Assembly (NCBI GenBank): GCA_017307505.1
Contig: JAFKEE010000040.1
Span: forward strand, 79,977-143,976
Direction: 5' to 3'
Source: Acidobacteriota bacterium
GTDB taxonomy: Bacteria > Acidobacteriota > Terriglobia > Bryobacterales > Bryobacteraceae
Length of the DNA: 64,000 nt
In this document: positions 18,304 to 24,699 of the stretch, piece by piece
Layout: each line of letters opens with the position of its first letter
Position numbering within the stretch: the stretch's first letter is position 1
The notes under the pieces: model-generated
What the model saw: the letters and a program-made list of their open reading frames with translations, nothing else
Databases searched by the model: none
Told to the model about the DNA's origin: nothing
Program-made: the position numbers and the translations under genes

Positions 18304-19581
18304 ATGACAATAGACAGACGAACATTCCTTTCTTCGGCCGCGATGACAGCGGCCAGCTACCAGCAGGTGATGGGCGCCAACGACAAGATTCGCGTCGGTC
18401 TGATCGGGTCGGGCGGCCAGGGGCGCTCGGACTGGAAACTGTTCCTGAAGAACCCGGAGGTTGTGCCCGTTGCGGTTTGCGACGTCTACGAACCAAACCT
18501 GAAGTTGGGGCTGGCGCTGGCGGAGCAGGCGGGTACGGCGAACGGACCGGTGGCTTCGTACAAGGACTTCCGGCAGGTGATCGACAGAAAAGACATTGAT
18601 GCGGTGATTGTGGGTACGCCGGACCACTGGCATGCCATTCCGACCATCGCTGCCTGCCAGGCGGGCAAAGACGTCTATTGCGAGAAGCCGCTGTCGCTGA
18701 CGATCAGGGAAGGCCGGGCGATGCTGGACGCAGCCCGGAAGCACAACCGGGTGGTGCAGACGGGCAGCCAGCAGAGGTCGGGACCGCACTACGCGCAGGC
18801 GGTGGAACTGATCCGCAGCGGCAAACTGGGCAAGATCGCCCATGTGCAGGCAAGCCTGATCCGGAATGCGATGCCGGGCTGGGGTACCGCGATGGATGAG
18901 AAGCCGCCAGCAGACCTGGACTGGGAGATGTGGCTGGGACCGGCGCCGTCGCGGGCGTACAACAAGATGCGCTGCCTGTATCATTTCCGGTGGTGGTGGG
19001 ATTACTCAGGCGGGCAGATGACGAATTTCGGCGCGCACGACATCGACATCGTGCGGTGGGCGATGAATGTGGACGCTCCGCGGGCCGTGGCGGCATTTGG
19101 CGGGCGGTACTGCCTGACTGGCGCCGGTGAGACTCCGGACGTGCAGGAGGTTCTGTATCAGTTCCCGGATTGGGTGCTGACCTGGACGACGTGTGAAATG
19201 AACAGCGCGCGGAAGTCAGGCATCACGGTGCACGGCACGAATGCGACCATGCGGCTGACGCGCGGCGGCATCGAGATCAACGGCGAGAAGTGGAGCGGGC
19301 TGGATGCGAAGCAGCCGGGCGTCGAGCAGCAGAAGTTTCCCGGGACGGAACAGCACTCGGTGCACGTGCGGAACTTCCTGGATTGCGTCAAGAGCCGGAA
19401 GAAGCCGAACGCGGATGTCGAGGAGGGGTACAAGACGGCGGTGATGTGCCATCTGGGGAACATCTCGATGCGGCTTGGGCGGTCGCTCCAATGGGACGCC
19501 GCGAAGGAGCAGATCACCGGAGACGCCGAGGCAAACCGCTGGCTGGGCAGGGAGTACAGGAAGCCCTGGAAGCTCGGCTAG
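18304..19581 (+). CDS. Gfo/Idh/MocA family oxidoreductase with Tat-type signal
   Basis: A 425-residue NAD(P)-dependent oxidoreductase. The N-terminus MTIDRRTFLSSAAMTAASYQ resembles a twin-arginine signal, suggesting export of the folded, cofactor-loaded enzyme. A Rossmann fold follows (IRVGLIGSGGQGRSDW), then the family-typical GTPDHWHAIPTIAACQAGKD and EKPLSL, whose lysine is usually catalytic. The C-terminal alpha/beta domain contains YHFRWWWDYSGGQMTNFGAHD. Members act on sugars or inositols; many exported acidobacterial and planctomycete paralogues have no known substrate. A strong bidirectional terminator follows 21 bp after the stop. The gene is probably monocistronic. Confidence 0.9.
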   Translation: MTIDRRTFLSSAAMTAASYQQVMGANDKIRVGLIGSGGQGRSDWKLFLKNPEVVPVAVCDVYEPNLKLGLALAEQAGTANGPVASYKDFRQVIDRKDIDAVIVGTPDHWHAIPTIAACQAGKDVYCEKPLSLTIREGRAMLDAARKHNRVVQTGSQQRSGPHYAQAVELIRSGKLGKIAHVQASLIRNAMPGWGTAMDEKPPADLDWEMWLGPAPSRAYNKMRCLYHFRWWWDYSGGQMTNFGAHDIDIVRWAMNVDAPRAVAAFGGRYCLTGAGETPDVQEVLYQFPDWVLTWTTCEMNSARKSGITVHGTNATMRLTRGGIEINGEKWSGLDAKQPGVEQQKFPGTEQHSVHVRNFLDCVKSRKKPNADVEEGYKTAVMCHLGNISMRLGRSLQWDAAKEQITGDAEANRWLGREYRKPWKLG

Positions 19582-19601
19582 GCGGGCGGTCCTGGGCAAA
19601 G

Positions 19602-19641
19602 AAAAGGGACGGTCTCTCACATGGAGAGACCGTCCCTTTTT
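19602..19641. terminator. Bidirectional intrinsic terminator
   Basis: A perfect 17-bp stem (19602-19618 paired with 19624-19640) with a 5-nt loop. The core is GGGACGGTCTCTC with its complement, flanked by an A-run on the left and a T-run on the right. It sits between the convergent oxidoreductase gene (plus) and coiled-coil protein gene (minus) and should terminate both. Confidence 0.92.
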
Positions 19642-19662
19642 CTGTCGAGCACGGAGTTTGGA

Positions 19663-20616
19663 TTACTGCGGCCGTTGCTGAAGGGCGGGAGCCTTCGGCG
19701 ACGCGGGTCCGTCGCTGGATGCCATCTCGGACTTGCGGTACTTCGGCTCGCTGAGATAGCCCTTCACCTGATCCTTCGTCACCTGGTTGATGACGAGTTC
19801 CACGGGCTGGATGTGATCGGGCAGGCTGATCAGAACGGGCTCGTACATATTGATGTTCTTCTTCTGGAGCTGGCGGTCGTCCACCAGCATCGTCAGATCG
19901 AACGAGTTTTTCTTGTTGTTTGCCTTACGCAACGAGAGGCTGAGGGGGCCGACCTTCTGGAAGGTCTTGGCCTTGGAGATCTGGAACTCGTAGTAGTTGC
20001 GCTGGCCGCGCTTCTGGAGTTCCACAACCTCGTCGTGATTCCTGGCGATGGTATTGCCGAGGTCGTCGCGGGTGGCGTTCAGGCGGCCTTCGAGATCTTC
20101 CCGGGTCTTGCCCAGATCGGAGCGGGTTCCGGCGATATCGGAGCGGGCGCCTTCGATCTGCAGTTTGGCGTTCTCGAGCTCGCGCTGCTGGTCAGTCAGC
20201 CGGGCCTGGAGCTGGTCGACGCGAGGGTCGTTCGCAACCACCGGCTTGGGCGGGGCTGAGCGGACGACGCGCTTGCGAACCTTGGGGGCTGCAGGCGCGG
20301 CCGGAGCAGCGGCCTCGGGTTCGGCCGGCTTGGGCTGAGCAGACTGTTCGACGGTTTGAACTTTGGAGTTGAGGGCTACGATGCGATCCGCCATGGACTG
20401 CATCTGGCCCTGGATGGTGCTGATGTTCGCGCTCAGTTCCTGGTTGCCCTTCAGCAACTGAGCAGTGTGATCGCGCTCGTTCGTCAGAGCGAGCGTGCTC
20501 CAGACGGTGGTTCCAAGAAGAACCGCGACGGCCGCCGGCATGAGCCATTGCCGCCACTCGGGTTGCTTCCCAGGCTTCTGGTCGTTGATCTCGTATTTTG
20601 TTTCCTTCGAGTCCAT
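19663..20616 (-). CDS. Membrane-anchored coiled-coil protein of unknown function
   Basis: A 317-residue protein with a cytoplasmic N-terminus, one transmembrane helix (about residues 25-46, WLMPAAVAVLLGTTVWSTLAL), then a long coiled coil. A proline/alanine-rich linker (about 92-125) divides the coil. A following stretch repeats an 11-residue-like pattern (ARSDIAGTRSDLGKTREDLEG), typical of extended left- or right-handed coils. The C-terminal 110 residues (YYEFQISKAKTFQKVGPLSL, LPDHIQPVELVINQVTKDQ) look globular and beta-rich. Similar proteins are common in Acidobacteria and are annotated as hypothetical. A structural or envelope-spanning role is possible. A 33-bp inverted-repeat region lies about 65 bp upstream of the start. 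Confidence 0.8.
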   Translation of the reverse strand: MDSKETKYEINDQKPGKQPEWRQWLMPAAVAVLLGTTVWSTLALTNERDHTAQLLKGNQELSANISTIQGQMQSMADRIVALNSKVQTVEQSAQPKPAEPEAAAPAAPAAPKVRKRVVRSAPPKPVVANDPRVDQLQARLTDQQRELENAKLQIEGARSDIAGTRSDLGKTREDLEGRLNATRDDLGNTIARNHDEVVELQKRGQRNYYEFQISKAKTFQKVGPLSLSLRKANNKKNSFDLTMLVDDRQLQKKNINMYEPVLISLPDHIQPVELVINQVTKDQVKGYLSEPKYRKSEMASSDGPASPKAPALQQRPQ

Positions 20617-20680
20617 GGGCTATGCGTCCTTAGCCCGTTTTGATGGCAATCCCGGGTCCAAACCTAAACCGATGAAAAAG

Positions 20681-20713
20681 CTAGGTCCTAGGCATAGTCA
20701 GGGCAGGACCTAG
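20681..20713. promoter_or_regulatory. Inverted repeat upstream of two divergent genes
   Basis: Arms CTAGGTCCT (20681-20689) and AGGACCTAG (20705-20713) are perfect complements separated by 15 bp. The left arm continues into the palindrome CCTAGG. The element lies between the divergent coiled-coil protein gene (start 20616) and the alpha-galactosidase gene (start 20790), a position that suits an operator. It is not followed by a T-run, so a terminator is unlikely. Function is inferred only from position. Confidence 0.4.
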
Positions 20714-20789
20714 GTCAGTCGTTATTTCCGGATGCCGGTAAAAATGTCCAAAGGATGCGGCGAATCCCCGATGGCGATATGCTCTTTGC

Positions 20790-22106
20790 ATGTCAGTGAT
20801 GAAACTACTGGTACTACCCTGCATCGCGGCGTTGCTGCAGGCCCAGGCGCCGACTCCGCCGATGGGCTGGAACAGTTGGGACAGCTACGGCACCACCGTG
20901 ACGGAAGGAGAGGTGAAGGCCAATGCGGAGTATATGGCGAAGCATCTGGCGCAGCACGGGTGGAAGTACATTGTGGTGGACATCCAGTGGTCTGACGCGC
21001 AGGCGAAGGCGCATGGATATCGTGCCAATGCCGAGTTGAATATGGACGGGTTCGGGCGATTGCTGCCTGCGGAGAACCGCTTCCCGTCCGCGGGCGACGG
21101 GCAGGGATTCAAGCCGCTGGCGGATGCGGTGCACAAGCTGGGGTTGAAGTTCGGCATCCACATCATGCGTGGGATCCCGAGGCAGGCGGTGCGGGCCAAT
21201 ACACCCATTCAGGGGACCCGCTGGAAGGCGGAGGACGTCGCCGACAAGAGTTCGATCTGCCAGTGGAATACGGACATGTATGGCGTTGACGTCACGAAGG
21301 AAGGCGGGCAGGCCTACTACGATTCGATCGTGAAGCTGTACGCCGAGTGGGGCGTCGATTTCATCAAGGCCGACGACATGGCACGGCCGCTGCATTCGGG
21401 CGAGATCGAGGCGCTGGACAAGGCGATCAGGAAGAGCGGGCGGCCCATGGTGCTGAGCCTTTCGCCGGGTCCGGCGGACGTGAAACAGGCGGCCTTGTAT
21501 GCGGCTCATGCGCAGATGTGGCGGGTGTCGGATGACTTCTGGGACCGCTGGGTGGACCTGAAGAAGAACTTTGACCTGATGGCTCCGTGGAGCGGCTACA
21601 GCAAAGAGAATTCGTGGCCGGACGGCGACATGCTGCCGTTGGGGCGGATTGGCATTCGTGCGGAGCGGGGCGACGACCGGCGGTCGCGGTTTACACCGGC
21701 GGAACAGCAGACGCTGATGAGCCTGTGGGCGATCGCGCGGTCTCCGCTGATGTTCGGCGGGGACCTGCCCAGCAACGATCCTGCCACCCTGGCACTGATT
21801 ACCAATGATGAAGTGCTGGCGGTGAACCAGAAGGGAGCGCGGCCGCGCGAACTGTTCCGCAGGGGTGAAGCTATCGCGTGGCTTTCAGACGCTCCGGACG
21901 GGAAGTCGAAGTATCTGGCGGTGTTTCATGCAGGCGAAGGGCCAACCGTGGATGTGCGGGTGGACTGGGCAGAGATCGGGCTCGGCGGCGTGTGCCTGGT
22001 GAGGGATCTGTGGAAGAAGGCGGAAACGGGCCGGGTCAGCGACGGAAAGACGTTTTCCCTGGCTCCGCACTCTTCCGGACTATACCGGATTACTCCGGCG
22101 AAGTGA
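20790..22106 (+). CDS. Alpha-galactosidase, glycoside hydrolase family 27
   Basis: A 438-residue exported glycosidase predicted to release terminal alpha-galactosyl residues. A short signal peptide (MKLLVLPCIAALLQA) precedes PTPPMGWNSWDSYG, the GH27/GH36 hallmark. The (beta/alpha)8 barrel continues with KYIVVDIQWSD, GLKFGIHIMRGIPRQA and VDFIKADDMA, in which the first aspartate of KADD aligns with the family nucleophile. WRVSDDFWDRW should supply the acid/base aspartate. The C-terminal 90 residues form the usual beta-sandwich. An ATG three codons downstream (20799) is an equally good start; neither has a clear ribosome site. Substrates might be plant galactomannans or raffinose-type sugars, in line with the galT gene elsewhere in the window. 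Confidence 0.87.
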   Translation: MSVMKLLVLPCIAALLQAQAPTPPMGWNSWDSYGTTVTEGEVKANAEYMAKHLAQHGWKYIVVDIQWSDAQAKAHGYRANAELNMDGFGRLLPAENRFPSAGDGQGFKPLADAVHKLGLKFGIHIMRGIPRQAVRANTPIQGTRWKAEDVADKSSICQWNTDMYGVDVTKEGGQAYYDSIVKLYAEWGVDFIKADDMARPLHSGEIEALDKAIRKSGRPMVLSLSPGPADVKQAALYAAHAQMWRVSDDFWDRWVDLKKNFDLMAPWSGYSKENSWPDGDMLPLGRIGIRAERGDDRRSRFTPAEQQTLMSLWAIARSPLMFGGDLPSNDPATLALITNDEVLAVNQKGARPRELFRRGEAIAWLSDAPDGKSKYLAVFHAGEGPTVDVRVDWAEIGLGGVCLVRDLWKKAETGRVSDGKTFSLAPHSSGLYRITPAK

Positions 22107-22159
22107 CAGTACCAGTCGGAGATGGCCGTCCCCGCCTGGGTGTAGGGGTCTCAGCCTGA

Positions 22160-22933
22160 TCAGTGGGCGGCTTCGAGCATCGCGCGGATGGCAGCGTCAG
22201 GGAGGCCGGCCTTCTTCAGGGCGATGAGGTCGTCGGTCTCCAGGCGGTAGTCTCCGCGGGATGTGCGGATCTTGGCGACGATGAGTTCGTCGGAGAGGCC
22301 GGCTTTCTTGAGGTCGAGAACATTGCTGTTCGTCAGTGCGACGCCGGAGTGGGCGGCCGCCGGGCTGGATTTCGTGAGGAGAGGAGACGGCGCAGAGAGA
22401 CGGAAATCGCCGTTCACGTAGGCCGTGATCTCGGTGCCCTTGGGAATGGTGACGTCCTTGCCTTTTACGAAGATGAAGAGGGGAGCAGCCGGGAAGAACA
22501 CAATGGAGGTGGCCACGACGGCTCCGGTCATCTTGCCGGTATTGCCTCCGCCCTGGGCCTGTTTGACCGAACGGAGAGCGGCCTTTTCGCCGTTCGCGAG
22601 CCGCACGTGGTCGATATTCACATCGAGCTTGCCGCCTCGACCCATGTTCCGTCTGGCGGCAGCCTGCGTAACCGTTGCCAGGGCGACGGCGCCCTTCTGA
22701 ATGACGACCGAGTCCGCAACGCGGACCTCTTCGAGGACTTCGAAGTCGACGGTCTCGCCTTCCCTGGCGTCAGCGGAGGAGAGGTTGCGAGAGAGCCGGA
22801 GACGCACCGGAGTGCCGTCTGGAAGAATGGCTTCGGATGCCTGGGCGACCAGCCCCTGGGTGAGCGACAACAGCGAGAGTGACAGGGCGAGAGTGGACGC
22901 GAAGCCTCCGCGCCTGGATGCGGATGTGAACAT
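22160..22933 (-). CDS. Secreted protein with a repeated C-terminal helical motif, function unknown
   Basis: A 257-residue exported protein. After a signal peptide (ending GLVAQA) comes a beta-rich domain, ILPDGTPVRLRLSRNLSSAD to about residue 170. It resembles domains that begin with a TPVRLRL-type strand in many acidobacterial hypothetical proteins. A hydrophobic stretch (VVATSIVFFPAAPLFIFVKG) may be a hairpin or membrane contact. The last 60 residues contain two copies of a short helical motif, LDLKKAGLSDELIVAKIRTS and IALKKAGLPDAAIRAMLEAA. The start at 22933 is preferred because GGAGG precedes it by 9 nt; an ATG at 22963 is also in frame. No catalytic residues were recognised. Neighbours give no functional hint. 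Confidence 0.75.
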   Translation of the reverse strand: MFTSASRRGGFASTLALSLSLLSLTQGLVAQASEAILPDGTPVRLRLSRNLSSADAREGETVDFEVLEEVRVADSVVIQKGAVALATVTQAAARRNMGRGGKLDVNIDHVRLANGEKAALRSVKQAQGGGNTGKMTGAVVATSIVFFPAAPLFIFVKGKDVTIPKGTEITAYVNGDFRLSAPSPLLTKSSPAAAHSGVALTNSNVLDLKKAGLSDELIVAKIRTSRGDYRLETDDLIALKKAGLPDAAIRAMLEAAH

Positions 22934-23046
22934 GACAGGATACCTCCACAGCGATTGGCGCAACGGCCTTAGGTTGCGCTGACAATGAAAGACGCGCAGA
23001 GGGGGAGGAATCCGGATCAGAGGATTTCGAGGGCGGCCGGCCGCGC

Positions 23047-23937
23047 CTAGAAAAGCGGATCGGAGACGCGGTGGCCGTAACGGTTGCTGTTTGCCAGCCG
23101 GACGAAGTGAGCGTGGATGACCTCGGCCACGTCGCGGATCGGGTTGGAGGAACCAGCGGCCAGCGAGGCCATTACGCTGAGCACGTAGGGCCGGCCTTCC
23201 AGGTAGACAATACCTGCCTCCGTATGGACGCCGGGCACTTCCCCGGTCTTTGAAGCGATGGACACCGAGGTGGGCAGGGCGGCCCGGAAGTCCGCCTTGA
23301 CCAGTTTCAGCAGGTCGATCATCTGGTCGCAGGCGGCGGCAGTCACCACTTTCCTGCGATAGATGAGCTCGACCAGGCGGGCCATCTCGACGGGGGTGGA
23401 GGTATTCTCGGCGTCCTTGCGGGCCGACTCGGCGTCCATCATGATGCGGCGCAGCTTCGTATTCGGAAGACCCAGTTGCAGCATGAGCGCATTCACCCGT
23501 TGAATGGTGACCAGGGAAATCACGCGATTGGTGGCCGTGTTGTCCGAGTCGCGGATCATCAGGGTGAGCAGGTCCATCAGGGTAAGTTCCACGGGGCCCT
23601 GGCCGAGGCGGGCGTCCAGGGTGCCGCTGCCGCCGACGGAGTCCTTCGAGGTCATCGTGTATTTCCGGTCGAGGCTGAGAGCTCCGGCGTGAATGGCCTG
23701 AAAGGCCGTCACGAGGATCGGGATTTTGATAAGGCTCGCCTGGGTGGTGAGCAGGTCGCCGTGGAGGGAAAACGTGCGGCCGGTTTTCAGATCGACGGCG
23801 GTGACGCCGAGGACTCCGTCAAAGGCCGCGTCGATGGCCTCCAGCCTGGAGATGGTTTTCTTTTCGAGCAGGGCGGGCGGCTCGGTCTGGGCGGTCATCG
23901 TCAGGCAGAGAAGATAGCAGGCGGCGAGAAGCTTCAC
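23047..23937 (-). CDS. Class A beta-lactamase-like serine hydrolase
   Basis: A 296-residue exported enzyme of the penicillin-binding/beta-lactamase fold. After a signal peptide (MKLLAACYLLCLTMTA) the three core motifs are in place: S68-L-I-K71 (SxxK), S131-D-N133, and K230-T-G. Length matches class A enzymes. The omega-loop glutamate is not obvious: around residues 165-182 the sequence reads MMDAESARKDAENTSTP, lacking the ExxLN pattern of true class A beta-lactamases. It could hydrolyse beta-lactams weakly, or act as a D-Ala-D-Ala peptidase or esterase. Divergent from crcB with only 21 bp between starts, so promoters must overlap. Confidence 0.8.
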   Translation of the reverse strand: MKLLAACYLLCLTMTAQTEPPALLEKKTISRLEAIDAAFDGVLGVTAVDLKTGRTFSLHGDLLTTQASLIKIPILVTAFQAIHAGALSLDRKYTMTSKDSVGGSGTLDARLGQGPVELTLMDLLTLMIRDSDNTATNRVISLVTIQRVNALMLQLGLPNTKLRRIMMDAESARKDAENTSTPVEMARLVELIYRRKVVTAAACDQMIDLLKLVKADFRAALPTSVSIASKTGEVPGVHTEAGIVYLEGRPYVLSVMASLAAGSSNPIRDVAEVIHAHFVRLANSNRYGHRVSDPLF

Positions 23938-23958
23938 GGTCGTAGGATAACTAATGAC

Positions 23959-24345
23959 GTGAGTTACTTATGGATTGCCGTCGGAGCCGGTCTGGGTGGT
24001 ATGCTCCGCTACTGGATCTCGGGAGTGGTGGCTCGATTCGGGCCGGACACCTTTCCGCTGGGCACGATGCTGATCAATATCAGCGGCTCCATGTTCATTG
24101 GATTCTTTGCCGCATTGACGGGGCCGCAGGGCCGCCTGCTGGTGGCACAGAATACGCGGCTTTTCGTGATGACGGGCATTTGCGGTGGTTTCACAACGTT
24201 CTCCTCCTTCAGTCTGGAGACATTGCGGCTGATGCAGGACCGGCAGTGGGGCCTGGCGACCGTCAACGTATTGGGCTCAGTGGCGCTGTGCCTGCTGGGC
24301 GTCTGGCTGGGGAATCAGGTGGCCGCAGTGTTGAATCAGAGGTGA
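23959..24345 (+). CDS. crcB: Fluoride ion channel CrcB/Fluc, GTG start
   Basis: A 128-residue inner-membrane protein with four hydrophobic helices that forms a dual-topology dimeric fluoride export channel. Signatures are GAGLGGMLRYWISG near the N-terminus, GTMLINISGSMFIGFF with the conserved asparagine, and GICGGFTTFSSFSLE, which holds the phenylalanine and Thr/Ser track lining the pore. The start is the GTG at 23959 (MSYLWIAVG), preceded by AGGA at about 11 nt; the frame stays open upstream, but that part overlaps the divergent hydrolase gene. DUF190 follows 6 bp later, a known partner. No fluoride riboswitch can fit in the 21-bp upstream gap. Confidence 0.95.
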   Translation: MSYLWIAVGAGLGGMLRYWISGVVARFGPDTFPLGTMLINISGSMFIGFFAALTGPQGRLLVAQNTRLFVMTGICGGFTTFSSFSLETLRLMQDRQWGLATVNVLGSVALCLLGVWLGNQVAAVLNQR

Positions 24346-24351
24346 TGACCC

Positions 24352-24699
24352 ATGAATATTCCAGAAGATGCGATTCAGCTGCGAATCTTTCTTGGAGAAA
24401 ACGACCGCTGTGGGCACCGGCCGTTGTATGAAGCGATCGTCCTGAAGGCGCGCGAGCTGCAACTCGCCGGTGCGACGGTGCTGCGGGGACCGATGGGCTT
24501 TGGACGCTCAAGCCGCCTGCACACGGCCAAACTCGAACGGTTGAGCGAAGACATGCCGTTCCTGATCGAGATCGTCGATTCGAAAGAGAAGATCGAAGCG
24601 TTTCTGCCGGTATTGGATGGCATGGTCACGGCTGGATCTTCCAGCGTGCTGGTTACGTGGGAGGGCGTCAAAGTGCTCCGGTATGGAAAGGTGCTATGA
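24352..24699 (+). CDS. DUF190 family protein, CrcB partner
   Basis: A 115-residue soluble protein of DUF190, a PII-like fold family often encoded beside crcB. Typical features are LRIFLGENDRCGHRPLYEAI, the central LQLAGATVLRGPMGFGRSS and LPFLIEIVDSKEKIEAFLP-like beta-alpha-beta spacing (here MPFLIEIVDSKEKIEAFLPV). PII-like ferredoxin folds bind small ligands or regulate transporters, so a modulatory role on the fluoride channel is plausible but unproven. The gene sits 6 bp after crcB, and its stop overlaps the ATG of the next gene (ATGA, 24696-24699), so all three are probably one transcript. Confidence 0.9.
   Translation: MNIPEDAIQLRIFLGENDRCGHRPLYEAIVLKARELQLAGATVLRGPMGFGRSSRLHTAKLERLSEDMPFLIEIVDSKEKIEAFLPVLDGMVTAGSSSVLVTWEGVKVLRYGKVL

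Noticed and set aside
23938..23958. Fluoride riboswitch before crcB
   Set aside because: Only 21 bp separate the divergent starts, too short for a riboswitch.
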